DNA of 47,701 nucleotides. Origin: an uncultured Oscillospiraceae bacterium (GTDB lineage Bacteria; Bacillota; Clostridia; Oscillospirales; Oscillospiraceae). Where the stretch lies: positions 50,450 through 98,150 of the forward strand of contig CAJUCA010000006.1 of the NCBI GenBank assembly GCA_910585265.1, read 5' to 3'. Position 1 is the stretch's first letter; the number at the start of each line of letters is the position of its first letter. Positions 38,838 to 47,560 of this stretch are shown in pieces. The notes beneath the pieces are model-generated. The model did not search any database, had not been told where the DNA came from, and worked only from the letters and a program-made list of their open reading frames with translations. Made by a program: the position numbers and the translations under genes.

Positions 38838-39380
38838 TTACTCGCTGTAGACGGAGGGCTTCAGCACCCCCACATAGGGCAGGTTGCGGTATTTCTCCGC
38901 GTAGTCCAGGCCGTAGCCCACGATGAAGGCGTCCGGGATGGTGAAGCCCACGTAGTCGGCGGTGATGGGCTTGGTCCTCCGGTCCGGCTTATCCATGAGG
39001 GCGCAGATCCGGATGGAGGCGGGCTTCCTGGCCCGGAGCACGTCCATCAGGTAGTACAGGGTGTTCCCCGAGTCCAGGATGTCCTCCACGATGATCAGAT
39101 CCTTGCCCTCGATGGAGTCGGACAGGTCCTTCTTGATCTCCACCTGCCCGGAGCTGACGGTGCCCGCCCCATAGGAGGACACCGCCATGAAGTCCACCGT
39201 CACGTTCAGGTTGATGGCCCGGGTCAGGTCGGCCATGAAGATGTAGGACCCCCGGAGCACGGAGATCAGCATGGGCTCCCGGCCCGCGTAGTCGGCGGCG
39301 ATCTGCTCCCCCACCTCCCGGACCCGGCTGTGGAGCTGTTCCTCGGTGTAGAGCACCTGCTCAATGTCTGGATGGATCAT
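38838..39380 (-). CDS. hpt: hypoxanthine phosphoribosyltransferase
   Basis: A 180-residue purine-salvage enzyme converting hypoxanthine (and guanine) with PRPP to IMP (GMP). The PRPP-binding motif LIIVEDILDSGNTL (about 97-110) and the flexible-loop SSYGAGTVSSG (about 68-78) are typical. The start is taken as ATG 39380, seven bases after GAGGAG; ATG 39386 is too close. It overlaps the end of tilS by about 20 bases and is therefore coupled to it. Confidence 0.95.
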   Translation of the reverse strand: MIHPDIEQVLYTEEQLHSRVREVGEQIAADYAGREPMLISVLRGSYIFMADLTRAINLNVTVDFMAVSSYGAGTVSSGQVEIKKDLSDSIEGKDLIIVEDILDSGNTLYYLMDVLRARKPASIRICALMDKPDRRTKPITADYVGFTIPDAFIVGYGLDYAEKYRNLPYVGVLKPSVYSE

Positions 39381-40701
39381 GTTCATTCTCCTCTGCTTTT
39401 AAAATGATATGCAGGGCCGGGTATCCCGGCTCCGCCAGAAAATCCAGATCCGGGCCGAAGCCCCCCAGGGCCGCCGCCCGTCCCCCGCCGTCCACCACGG
39501 GGACCAGCTCCCGGCGGCAGGCGGGCACGCGGCCCTCGATCATCAGCTTCTTCACCGTCTTTGACGGACGCTTCCCCAGGGTGATCACGTCCCCCTCCCG
39601 CCGGGGGCGGATGAGGTAGCGGCCCGGCCTCAAATAGAACTCCCGGGGGCTGACATATGCCTTCCCCGGACACTCCGCCGGGATACAGCGGATGATCCAG
39701 CTCCCCCAGCGGCTCTCGCCCTCCGCCAGCTCCCTGGGGGCGGGCGGCTCCGCGTCCGAAGCCGTCTGACGGGCCAGGGCCAGCAGCTCGTACTGCCGCC
39801 GCACGCTTCCCCCCGGCACGTCGATTTGGGCGGAGGGGTCGTCCCCCAGGGCCAGGGCCAGCATTCCCTCCCGGTGGACGGATTCGCCGGACAGCCCCGC
39901 CTTGTCCAGCAGCTGCCCGCAGGCCCGCAGGGCGATGGGCCGGGGGGCCTCCCGCAGCGGCTCCACATTCACCGCCAGCCCCTCCGGAATGTCCAGCCCC
40001 TGGCCGCTGATCCGCTCCGCCTGCCGGGACAGCTCCGCCTCGTCCTCCCGCAGGCGGGCGGCGGCGGCGCAGATGTGCTCCGCGGCCCGGGGGTTCAGCT
40101 CCTCCAGCAGGGGCAGGAGCTGGAGCCGCACCCGGTTGCGGGTGAAGGCCGGGTCGGCGTTGGTCTCGTCCTCCGCATGGGGGACGCCATGTTCCTTCAA
40201 GTAGTCCCCGATCTCCCGCCGGGTCACGTTCAGCATGGGCCGGACGATGTCCCCCCGGCGTTCCGGGATGCCCGTCAGGCCGTTCAGCCCGCAGCCCCGG
40301 ATCAGGTTCATCAGCACTGTCTCCGCGTTGTCCCCGGCGTGGTGGCCGGTGGCGGTGAGGGCCAGGCCCTCCGCCTCCGCCGTCTCCGCCAGGAAGCGGT
40401 AGCGCAGGATTCTGGCCCCCTCCTCCACGGACAGGCCCTCCCGCCGGACGAAGGCGGGCACGTCCGCCCGTCCCGCGGCGAGGGGCACTCCCTGCCGCTT
40501 GCACCAGTCCCGGACAAAGTCCTCGTCCCGCTGGGCGGCGGGGCGCAGGCCGTGGTTGAAGTGGGCGGCGTACACCGTCCAGCCGTGCCGCTCCCGCCCC
40601 TCCAGCAGGCGGCACAGCAGGTACATACTGTCCGCCCCGCCGGACAGGGCGCACAGCACCCCCGCCCCCGGGGGGATCAGGTCAAACCGGAAGCCGTCCA
40701 T
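39361..40701 (-). CDS. tilS: tRNA(Ile)-lysidine synthetase
   Basis: A 446-residue essential enzyme that converts C34 of tRNA-Ile(CAU) to lysidine, changing its codon from AUG to AUA. The PP-loop SGGADS is at 20-25. HFNHGLR, the TGHHAGDNAETVLMNLIRG block, DETNADPAFTRNRVR and the C-terminal TilS domain with LGKRPSKTVKKLMIE follow. The ATG overlaps the dnaB stop by one base (TGATG), with GAGGAG inside dnaB. Confidence 0.95.
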   Translation of the reverse strand: MDGFRFDLIPPGAGVLCALSGGADSMYLLCRLLEGRERHGWTVYAAHFNHGLRPAAQRDEDFVRDWCKRQGVPLAAGRADVPAFVRREGLSVEEGARILRYRFLAETAEAEGLALTATGHHAGDNAETVLMNLIRGCGLNGLTGIPERRGDIVRPMLNVTRREIGDYLKEHGVPHAEDETNADPAFTRNRVRLQLLPLLEELNPRAAEHICAAAARLREDEAELSRQAERISGQGLDIPEGLAVNVEPLREAPRPIALRACGQLLDKAGLSGESVHREGMLALALGDDPSAQIDVPGGSVRRQYELLALARQTASDAEPPAPRELAEGESRWGSWIIRCIPAECPGKAYVSPREFYLRPGRYLIRPRREGDVITLGKRPSKTVKKLMIEGRVPACRRELVPVVDGGGRAAALGGFGPDLDFLAEPGYPALHIILKAEENEHDPSRH

Positions 40702-42062
40702 CACAGCTCCTCATCGTCGTACTGGTAGGCCAGGTTGCGGAACACGGTGAACTCGGGCCGCCACTCCATCATCACGGTGCCCGTCTCGCCGTGGCGGTTT
40801 TTCGCCACGATGCACTCCGCCACGTTGGGGTTCTCCGTGTCGTCCTCGTAATAGCTCTCCCGGTGGATGAACATGACGATGTCCGCGTCCTGCTCGATGG
40901 CCCCGGACTCCCGCAGGTCGGACAGCATGGGGCGACGCTGGCCCGCGCTGCGGCTCTCGTTGGCGCGGGAGAGCTGGGAGGCGCAGATCACCGGAACGTT
41001 CAGCTCCTTGGCCATCAGCTTCAGGGCCCGGGACATATCGGACACGATCTGCTGCCGGTTTTCGTTATTCTTGGGGGGCCCGCCCGCGGAGGTCATGAGC
41101 TGGAGGTAGTCGATGATGATCAGCCCCAGATCGTCGATCCGGCGGCACTTGGCGTTGATCTCCGCCACCGACAGGGAGGCGTCGTCGTCCAGGTACATCT
41201 TGGCCTGGCTGAGGCTGGCCACCGCCAGGGCCACCCGGCCCCACTCCTCCTCCCCCACGATGCGCCCGGTGGTCAGCTTCTTGTTGTCGATAAGGGCCTC
41301 GGTGGACACCAGGCGAAGGCCCAGCTGGGCCTTGCTCATTTCCAGGGAAAACACCGCCACGCTTTTCCCCGACTGCTTGGCGGCCTCCACCCCGATGTTC
41401 ATGGCCAGGGAGGATTTGCCCATGCCGGGACGGCCCGCCACGATGATCAGGTCGGAGTCGTTCAGTCCGGAGATCCGCCGGTCCAGGTCCACCAGCCCGG
41501 TGGAGATGCCGGGGAACTCCCCCCCCTGGGCCTGCCGCTCCTTAATCGTCTCCCACACCTCGTTCATCACGGAGGAGATGTGGCTCAGCCCCCGGGCGGA
41601 GCGGCCCTGGCGGATGGCGTAGATGCGCTGCTCCGCCGCCTCCAGGATCTGGGAGGCGGTGCCCGATTCGGCCCGCACCAGCTCCCCCAGCTCCCCGGCG
41701 GCCTCCCCCACCCGGCGCAGCAGGGCCTTGTCCGCCACGATGTCCACGTACTCCAGCACGTTGGCGGCGGTGGGGGTGATCTCCATGAGCTGGCGCAGGT
41801 AGGGAACGGTGTTGTCGTCATAGGCCCCCGCCTGCTTCATCCGGTCCACCACCGTCACCGGGTCGATGGTCTCGAAGCGGTTGAACATGGTGAACATCAC
41901 GTCGAACAGGGCGCGGTTCTGGCGCAGGTAAAAATCGTCGGGCCGCAGCCGCTCCATGACGGCGGGGACGCACCGCTCGTCAATGAGCATGGAGCCCAGC
42001 ACCGACTGCTCCGCCATGACGGAGTGGGGCATTTGCAGTTCCATCAGTTCCTCGGCGGGCAT
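40701..42062 (-). CDS. dnaB: replicative DNA helicase
   Basis: A 453-residue hexameric replicative helicase (named DnaC in B. subtilis). The N-terminal domain starts with PHSVMAEQSVLGSMLID; the RecA-like domain has Walker A GRPGMGKSS (about 210), IIIDYLQLM (Walker B), and CASQLSR and LRESGAIEQDAD, all typical. No intein is present; the length is normal. GGGAGG lies seven bases before the ATG. It sits in the gdpP-rplI-dnaB arrangement conserved in Firmicutes. Confidence 0.96.
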   Translation of the reverse strand: MPAEELMELQMPHSVMAEQSVLGSMLIDERCVPAVMERLRPDDFYLRQNRALFDVMFTMFNRFETIDPVTVVDRMKQAGAYDDNTVPYLRQLMEITPTAANVLEYVDIVADKALLRRVGEAAGELGELVRAESGTASQILEAAEQRIYAIRQGRSARGLSHISSVMNEVWETIKERQAQGGEFPGISTGLVDLDRRISGLNDSDLIIVAGRPGMGKSSLAMNIGVEAAKQSGKSVAVFSLEMSKAQLGLRLVSTEALIDNKKLTTGRIVGEEEWGRVALAVASLSQAKMYLDDDASLSVAEINAKCRRIDDLGLIIIDYLQLMTSAGGPPKNNENRQQIVSDMSRALKLMAKELNVPVICASQLSRANESRSAGQRRPMLSDLRESGAIEQDADIVMFIHRESYYEDDTENPNVAECIVAKNRHGETGTVMMEWRPEFTVFRNLAYQYDDEEL

Positions 42063-42083
42063 GGGCCGGCCTCCCTTCGGTGA

Positions 42084-42356
42084 TCAGTCGATTTTGGCCC
42101 CGCACTTGGGGCACTCAAAGGTTTTGCCCGTCTTGGGCAGGGTTTTGCCGCACTGGGGGCACCGCCAGTATTTGTAGAGGATCAGGGCCATCACCACCCA
42201 CAGGAGAAAGGCGGGGAGGAGCAGCAGCTCCTGCCGGAAATAGACCGCCGCCAGCACGATGAGCATGGACGGCACCAGGATCCGCCCGATGATGGACAGG
42301 GCCTGCTTGGGGGTCCAGCGGCGGGGGGCGGGGGGTGCCTTCTCTTTTTTGGCCAT
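42084..42356 (-). CDS. small zinc-ribbon membrane protein
   Basis: A 90-residue protein with a basic N-terminus, two hydrophobic segments (about 22-41 and 44-62) and a C-terminal zinc ribbon CPQCGKTLPKTG...FECPKCG (two C-x2-C pairs). It starts one base after the rplI stop and ends 21 bp before dnaB. No function is recognised. Its place between bL9 and the helicase is probably operon insertion. Confidence 0.8.
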   Translation of the reverse strand: MAKKEKAPPAPRRWTPKQALSIIGRILVPSMLIVLAAVYFRQELLLLPAFLLWVVMALILYKYWRCPQCGKTLPKTGKTFECPKCGAKID

Positions 42357-42357
42357 G

Positions 42358-42807
42358 TTACTTGTCCTCGATGGCCAGCACGTGGATCACGCCGGACACC
42401 TCGCTGCCCAGCTTGCACTTCACGTCGAAGGCCCCGAAGGACTTGATGGGGTCGCTGAGCACGATCTTGCTCTTGCCCACGTCCAGGCCGAACTGGGCCT
42501 TCAGCTCCTCGGAGATCTCCTTGCTGGTGATGGAGCCGAACAGCTTGCCCCCCTGGCCCGCCCGGGCCTTGATCTTCACCTGCACGCCCTCCAGCCGCTC
42601 CGCCAGGGCCTGGGCGGCGGCCTTCTCCTCGGCGAGGCGGGCGGCCTTGGCCTTGTCCTGCATCTTCATGGTGTTCACGTTCTCGGCGGTGGCCTCCACC
42701 GCCAGCTTCCGGGGCAGGAGGAAGTTCCGCCCGTAGCCGTCGGACACCTCCACCATCTGGCCCTTCTTGCCCTGGCCCTTCACGTCCTGCTGTAAAATTA
42801 CCTTCAT
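42358..42807 (-). CDS. rplI: ribosomal protein bL9
   Basis: A 149-residue large-subunit protein: the N-terminal domain MKVILQQDVKGQGKKG and the signature YGRNFLLPRKLA, the long connecting helix (about 40-75), and the C-terminal domain with LFGSITSKEI. AGGAGG precedes the ATG by eight bases. It is followed by the small membrane protein and dnaB. Confidence 0.97.
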   Translation of the reverse strand: MKVILQQDVKGQGKKGQMVEVSDGYGRNFLLPRKLAVEATAENVNTMKMQDKAKAARLAEEKAAAQALAERLEGVQVKIKARAGQGGKLFGSITSKEISEELKAQFGLDVGKSKIVLSDPIKSFGAFDVKCKLGSEVSGVIHVLAIEDK

Positions 42808-42865
42808 GATTGGTTACCTCCTGTGAATTGCGGATCAATCTCCGCGTATCCTGTTATATGATATG

Positions 42866-42998
42866 GTAGGGGAGGGGCTTGCCCCTCCCGCCGGTCAGGA
42901 GCGCGAACCCTTACCCCGGGAGGGGCAATGTCTCGCCTTCGGCTCGGCCGGCGATGGGCGTGTGCCACCGGCACACATCGCCCCCTCCCCTACAGTGC
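42866..42998. repeat. GTAGGGGAGGGG repeat between gdpP and rplI
   Basis: GTAGGGGAGGGGCTTGCCCC (from 42866) with an inverted CCCCCTCCCCTACA end (about 42980-42995), and between them TGTCTCGCCTTCGGCTCGG and GTGTGCCACCGGCACAC hairpins. It is the same family as 4150-4290, with parts also at 13380-13430. It leaves little room for a promoter before rplI; an AT-rich patch (about 42852-42863) may hold one. Confidence 0.7.
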
Positions 42999-43001
42999 GG
43001 T

Positions 43002-45014
43002 TTACGGTTCCTTGGGTGCTTCCTTGCCGCTGTCAAAGTAGCTGTCCAGCACGGCGGTCAGCTCCCGCCGGACCTCCTCCACCGTGCGGTCCGGGATCTG
43101 GGCACCCGCCGCCGCCGCGTTGCCGCCGCCGCCCAGGGCCTCCACAATCACCTGCACGTTGACGGACCCGATGCTCCGGGCGGAGACGACGACCCGCTCC
43201 CCGTCGGGGTACAGCACGAAGGAGGCGGAAATCCCCGCGATGTTCAGCAGCTCGTCCGCCGCCTGGGCCGCCGTCACCCGGCCCACCGTGTTGTCCACCG
43301 CGGCGATGGCGATGTCCTGGCGGTAGGGCTTTGCGGCCTGGATAATGCCGTATTTCGCCACCGCGTCGGACAGGTTGGTCTGAAACAGCTTGCGCACCTC
43401 TCCGGTGTCCCCCCCCGCCCGGCGGAGCATGGCCGCCGCCTCGAAGGTGCGGCCCCCGGTGCGCATGGTGAAGTTTTTCGTGTCCAGCATCAGCCCCGCC
43501 ATCATGGCCTGGGCCTCCCCCGGCAGCAGGTCGGTGGGCTCCATCAGGTAGGCGATGAGCTCCGCCACCAGCTCGCAGGCGGAGGAGGCGTAGGGCTCGT
43601 GGAAGTTCAGCGCGGCCCCCTCGATGTAGGTGGCCGCCCGCCGGTGGTGGTCGATGACCGCCACCTTGTTGCAGGAAGCCAGCAGCTCCTGGTCCTGGAC
43701 CTGCTCGGGCCGGTTGGTGTCCACCACCACCAGCAGGGACTGGGAGTCCGCCCGCACCATGGCCTCCTGGGGGTCCAGGAACACCCCCTCGTACTGGGGC
43801 AGGCGGCCCACCCGCTCATACAGCTCGTCGGCGGGGGTGGGGCCGTGGGGCCGGACGATGCGGCAGGGCACGCCCTTGAACCGGGCGATGGCGCACACGC
43901 CCACCGCCGCGCCCACCGCGTCCATGTCCGGGGTCTTGTGGCCCATCACCAGCACCTGGGAGGCGTCCGCCACCAGCTCCCCCATGGCGGAGGCCATCAC
44001 CCGGCTCTTGACCTTGGTGCGCCGCTCCGCTTCCTTGGATCGGCCCCCGTAGAACTCGAAGGTGAAGCGGTTTTTCACCACCGCCTGATCGCCCCCCCGG
44101 CTCAGGGCCATCTCCACCGACAGGTTGGCGAAGCGGTACAGCTCGTCGAAGGTCTCCCCGTCCACCCCCACGCCGATGGACACGGTGGCGGCGATGCCCG
44201 CGGGGTTCACCACCTCCCGCACGCTGTCCAGCAGGGAGAACTTTTCCGCCTTGAAGCCCGCCAGGTACTGCTCCTCAAAGAGGAACAGGAAGCGGTCCCG
44301 GTCCAGCCGGAGGAAGACCCCCCTGGAGTCCTCCACCCAGTGGGACAGCCGCGCGCTGATCTGGCTGAGCATGGCGGAGCGGACGTTCTCGTCCTGGCTG
44401 TTGATGGCGTCCTCGTAGTTGTCCAGCAGCAGCAGGGCCAGCACGGGCCGGGTGGCGCGGTGGATGTCCCGGGTCTCCGCCAGCTCGGTGACGTCCAGCC
44501 AGTAGGTGGTGGCCAGGGAGCCGCCGTCCGACCCGGCGGCGGGGCGGGCCACGTCTCCGAACACCTGGTAACGCCGTCCCCCCAGCTCCACCTCCTCCGG
44601 GCACTCGCTCTTGCCCTCCAGCAGCCAGCGGCTGTCGAAGCTGGGGGCCAGGTCGGCCAGCTTGGTGTCGAACAGGCCCTCGGTGTCCCCGGTGAGGCGC
44701 AGGAAGCGGTCGTTGGACCACACCACCTCGTCCGTCTCCGGCCGGAAGATCACCAGGGGCAGGGGGCAGTTGAGGGTGCTGTCCCGGGTGGCCTGATCCA
44801 TGCCGTCCAGCAGCTCCTTGAGATAGTGGGCGGCCTCCTTCCGGCGGCGCAGGCGGTCGGCCAGGTACACCGCGAACAGCGCGGCCACCACCGCCAGCTC
44901 CACCGCGGCGGCGTCCTGCCGGCCCGCCAGGGCCGTCACCCCGCAGAAGGCCAGCATCACCGCGAAATACAGCCCGATCCGGGGGGCCAGCATCCGGGTC
45001 AGCTTTTGATACAC
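43002..45014 (-). CDS. gdpP: GdpP-type cyclic-di-AMP phosphodiesterase
   Basis: A 670-residue membrane phosphodiesterase that hydrolyses c-di-AMP to pApA. Two N-terminal transmembrane helices (about 13-30 and 38-56), a PAS-like domain (about 85-150), a degenerate GGDEF domain (about 170-300), then DHH (DxDAVGAA near 361, VVDTNRP, the DHH of VIDHHRR near 453) and DHHA1. The DHHA1 motif reads GGGGNAAAAGA (about 626-636): Asn replaces the usual His. The start is set at GTG 45014, eight bases after GAGG; GTG 45023 is an alternative. A promoter lies directly upstream; rplI follows after repeat DNA. Confidence 0.93.
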   Translation of the reverse strand: MYQKLTRMLAPRIGLYFAVMLAFCGVTALAGRQDAAAVELAVVAALFAVYLADRLRRRKEAAHYLKELLDGMDQATRDSTLNCPLPLVIFRPETDEVVWSNDRFLRLTGDTEGLFDTKLADLAPSFDSRWLLEGKSECPEEVELGGRRYQVFGDVARPAAGSDGGSLATTYWLDVTELAETRDIHRATRPVLALLLLDNYEDAINSQDENVRSAMLSQISARLSHWVEDSRGVFLRLDRDRFLFLFEEQYLAGFKAEKFSLLDSVREVVNPAGIAATVSIGVGVDGETFDELYRFANLSVEMALSRGGDQAVVKNRFTFEFYGGRSKEAERRTKVKSRVMASAMGELVADASQVLVMGHKTPDMDAVGAAVGVCAIARFKGVPCRIVRPHGPTPADELYERVGRLPQYEGVFLDPQEAMVRADSQSLLVVVDTNRPEQVQDQELLASCNKVAVIDHHRRAATYIEGAALNFHEPYASSACELVAELIAYLMEPTDLLPGEAQAMMAGLMLDTKNFTMRTGGRTFEAAAMLRRAGGDTGEVRKLFQTNLSDAVAKYGIIQAAKPYRQDIAIAAVDNTVGRVTAAQAADELLNIAGISASFVLYPDGERVVVSARSIGSVNVQVIVEALGGGGNAAAAGAQIPDRTVEEVRRELTAVLDSYFDSGKEAPKEP

Positions 45015-45052
45015 CGCGCACACCTCACTTCCAAAGATCCCATAGATAAGAG

Positions 45053-45081
45053 ATTATATCAAATTACAGCGGCAAAGGCAA
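45053..45081 (-). promoter_or_regulatory. promoter of gdpP
   Basis: Minus strand: -35 TTGCCT (45081-45076), 17-bp spacer, -10 TATAAT (45058-45053) with TGA as an extended -10. Start site near 45046. Confidence 0.75.
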
Positions 45082-45159
45082 GGGCTGGGGGGCAATCTCC
45101 CGGTTCCTTTTGCGCCGCCGCGCTTCCGCGGCGTCCTATGACTGCCAATCAGCCCCCCA

Positions 45160-45204
45160 GAAAAAGCACCGCCCGCGGCCTCACGAGCCGCGGGCGGTTT
45201 TTCG
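45160..45204 (-). terminator. terminator after trmO
   Basis: ACCGCCCGCGGC and GCCGCGGGCGGT around a 7-base loop, followed on the minus strand by GCTTTTTCTG. It lies one base past the trmO stop and isolates that operon from gdpP. Confidence 0.85.
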
Positions 45205-45205
45205 T

Positions 45206-45880
45206 TCAGGCCCGGGGCAGCACCTCCGCCACCGCCAGCACCCCGTCCCCCACGGTGAAGCGCACCTCCACGCCGCCGAAGCCGAAGCCGTACACCCGCC
45301 GGGGGTCCCGCTGGTAGGGGGGGCGGGGATCCTGGGCCAGCACGCCCAGCAGGGCGGCCCGGTCCCCCTCCGGCACCCGCTCCAGCAGGGCCGGGGGGAA
45401 GTCCACCGCCAGGCATGGCTCCGGGGCCGTTCCGGCAAAGCCGCCCACCGCCTCCGGGCGGCAGTCGGCGTAGGGCAGGTAGGGCTTGATGTCCAGGATG
45501 GGGGTGCCGTCCACCAGATCCGCCCCGGAGACAAAGAGCACCGGGCCGTCCGGGGTGGACAGATCCACCCCCTCCAGCTTCACGCAGGACAGCCCGATGG
45601 GGTTGGGCCGGAAGGGGGAGCGGGTGGCGAACACCCCCACCCGCTGGTTCCCCCCCAGGCGGGGAGGCCGCACCGTGGGCGACCAGCCCGCCTCCTTGTT
45701 TTCGGAAAACTCCCAGATCAGCCACAGGTGGGAGAAGCCGTCCATGCCCCGCAGGGCCTCCGGACTGCGGAAGGGCGGCTCGAACACCACCCGGCCCCGC
45801 AGCTCCGGCACCAGCCCCGCCTGCCGGGGCACCCCGAACTTGCCGGGGAACTCCGTGCGGATGCGGGCCACAGGCTCCAT
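45206..45880 (-). CDS. trmO: TrmO-family tRNA methyltransferase (TsaA-like)
   Basis: A 224-residue SAM-dependent enzyme predicted to N6-methylate threonylcarbamoyladenosine at tRNA position 37. The TsaA-like beta-barrel shows GFSHLWLIWEFSEN (about 48-61), GVFATRSPFRPNPIGLS (about 82-98) with its conserved RSPFRPNPIG, and LDIKPYLPYAD. A C-terminal lid domain (about 150-224) includes DPRRVYGFGF. Its ATG overlaps the stop of the HD protein (TGATG). E. coli TrmO acts on tRNA-Thr; the clostridial substrate is inferred. Confidence 0.9.
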   Translation of the reverse strand: MEPVARIRTEFPGKFGVPRQAGLVPELRGRVVFEPPFRSPEALRGMDGFSHLWLIWEFSENKEAGWSPTVRPPRLGGNQRVGVFATRSPFRPNPIGLSCVKLEGVDLSTPDGPVLFVSGADLVDGTPILDIKPYLPYADCRPEAVGGFAGTAPEPCLAVDFPPALLERVPEGDRAALLGVLAQDPRPPYQRDPRRVYGFGFGGVEVRFTVGDGVLAVAEVLPRA

Positions 45881-46437
45881 CAGTCCACGTTGGGGCTGGC
45901 CCGCATGGCCTGGATGGTTTTCTCCATCAGCTGGTCCAGCTCCCAGCCCAGCAGCTCCGCCCCCTTCTGGATCACGTCCCGGGAGCAGCCCGCCGCGAAT
46001 TTTTTGTCCTTGAACTTCTTTTTCAGCGACTTGACCTCCAGGTCGGACACGCTTTTGGAGGGCCGCATCATGGCCGCCGCGCCGATAAGGCCCGTCAGCT
46101 CGTCCACGGCGAACAGCACCTTTTCCATCTCCAGCTCAGGCGGAAGGTCCACGCAGTCGGGCCAGCCGTGGCTGGCCGCCGCCCGGATGAGGGACGGGTC
46201 GATGCCCCGCTCCCCCATCAGCTCCTGGCACTTGACGCAGTGCTCGTCGGGCCACCGCTCGAAGTCCAGGTCGTGGAGGATGCCCACGGCCTCCCAGTAA
46301 TCGGCCTGGTCCCCGCGGCCCAGCTCCACGGCGTACCAGCGCAGCACGTCCCCCACGGTGCGGGCGTGCTTGCGGTGGAAGTCCCCCTCGTTGTATTCGC
46401 ACAAAAGCTCCCAGGCCTGGTCCGGTGTGGGTATCAT
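45880..46437 (-). CDS. HD-domain protein (predicted hydrolase)
   Basis: A 185-residue HD-superfamily protein. FHRKHARTVGDVLRWYA and GILHDLDFERWPDEHCVKC supply the metal-binding His and HD pair; a further ASHGW is probably another ligand. Relatives are annotated as hydrolases or HDIG-domain proteins, substrate unknown. The start is ATG 46437 with AAAGGAG eight bases upstream. It is the first gene of a two-gene operon with trmO and has a near-consensus promoter upstream. Confidence 0.88.
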   Translation of the reverse strand: MIPTPDQAWELLCEYNEGDFHRKHARTVGDVLRWYAVELGRGDQADYWEAVGILHDLDFERWPDEHCVKCQELMGERGIDPSLIRAAASHGWPDCVDLPPELEMEKVLFAVDELTGLIGAAAMMRPSKSVSDLEVKSLKKKFKDKKFAAGCSRDVIQKGAELLGWELDQLMEKTIQAMRASPNVD

Positions 46438-46468
46438 GGCGATCGCTCCTTTTTCAAATGATGAGGGG

Positions 46469-46497
46469 ATCATATACCCGCCGCCGTTTCTTGTCAA
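46469..46497 (-). promoter_or_regulatory. consensus sigma-A promoter of the HD-trmO operon
   Basis: Minus strand: perfect -35 TTGACA (46497-46492), 17-bp spacer, -10 TATGAT (46474-46469). The start site is near 46462, about 25 bases before the ATG. This is the best-matched promoter in the window. Confidence 0.85.
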
Positions 46498-46507
46498 GCC
46501 CGGTGGC

Positions 46508-47554
46508 TTACGCCGCCCCGTCCAGGTTCAGCATACGGCCCACGTAGATGCCGTACCCGCTGGCGGGGTCGTCCACCATCACGTGGGTCACCGCCCCCAC
46601 GATCTTGCCGTTTTGCAGGATGGGGCTGCCGCTCATGCCCTGGACGATGCCCCCGGTGGCGTCCAGCAGACGCTGGTCGGTGACTTTGATCAGGTAGTCC
46701 CGGCAGTCGCCCTCCCGGGGGGCGAACACCTTGGCGATCTCCACCTGGAACCTGTCCACCCGGTCGCCGGAGATATTGCACAGGATCTCGGCGGGGCCGG
46801 TGCGCACCTCCTCCCGGGCGGCCACCTCCACCGCCGGGCCGTCCGCCCAGCCGCCGTTGGTCATGGTGCCGAACACGCCTCCGGCGGTGTTGGCCCGGAG
46901 CAGGCCCAGGGTGGACGCGGTGTCAAACACGCCCTTGAGCTGGCCCGGCGCGCCGCTTTTGCCCTTCTCCACCCCCGCCACCGTGGCGGGCAGGATGGAG
47001 CCGCTCTCCAGGGGCATGAGCAGGGCGGTGTCCGCGTCGTTGATGCCGTGGCCCAGCGCGCCGAAGGCCCCGGTGGACGGGTCGTAGAAGGTCACCGTGC
47101 CGATGCCCGCCATGGAGTCCCGGATCCACGCCCCCAGCTTATAGGCCCCGTCGGCGGGGCACAGCACCGGGGTGGCGGTGAGCTGCACCTGCTTCTCGTC
47201 CCGGATGGCCCGGATGCTCATGGTCTGCCCCTCCAGCTCCTGGAGGAGGGCGGACACCTCCTCGATGGTGTCCACCTCGGTGGAGTTGATGTGGGTGATG
47301 ATGTCCCCCTCCCGCAGGCCGCAGTCCTTGGCCGGGTTCACGTTGCCGCTCTCCGCCGCCACCTCGGAGGTGCCCACCACCACCACGCCGTCGGAAAAGA
47401 GCTTGATGCCCACGGCACGGCCCACGGGCACCACCGCCGCCGGACTGGCCCAGGCCGTGGCGGGCCACAGGGTCAGCACCGCCGCCAGCAGCAGCCCCGC
47501 GATCCGCAGCACCGCCGCCCCCACAAATGGTCTTGCTTCTTCATTCAAATCCAT
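46508..47554 (-). CDS. spoIVB: SpoIVB peptidase (sporulation signalling protease)
   Basis: A 348-residue serine peptidase (family S55), made in the forespore and secreted to signal pro-sigma-K processing. An N-terminal signal or anchor helix (about 15-36), a PDZ domain (about 55-125, LREGDIITHINSTEV), then the peptidase domain with the catalytic His of GALGHGIND (about 165) and Ser of VQGMSGSPIL (about 306). It marks the organism as spore-forming. The forespore promoter was not identified; the upstream region is the 68-bp tandem repeat. The usual neighbours recN and spo0A are not in view. Confidence 0.95.
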   Translation of the reverse strand: MDLNEEARPFVGAAVLRIAGLLLAAVLTLWPATAWASPAAVVPVGRAVGIKLFSDGVVVVGTSEVAAESGNVNPAKDCGLREGDIITHINSTEVDTIEEVSALLQELEGQTMSIRAIRDEKQVQLTATPVLCPADGAYKLGAWIRDSMAGIGTVTFYDPSTGAFGALGHGINDADTALLMPLESGSILPATVAGVEKGKSGAPGQLKGVFDTASTLGLLRANTAGGVFGTMTNGGWADGPAVEVAAREEVRTGPAEILCNISGDRVDRFQVEIAKVFAPREGDCRDYLIKVTDQRLLDATGGIVQGMSGSPILQNGKIVGAVTHVMVDDPASGYGIYVGRMLNLDGAA

Positions 47555-47560
47555 TCACCG

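Noticed and set aside
42879..45317. Long open frame (812 codons) opposite gdpP
   Set aside because: It is antisense to a protein with recognised motifs, and its translation is Gly/His/Pro/Arg-rich with no family motif. High GC keeps antisense frames open. The same reasoning removes the long frames opposite the LTA-synthase-like gene (22157-24493), htrA-birA (16017-18332), DUF1015 (4222-6156) and metG (33297-35558).
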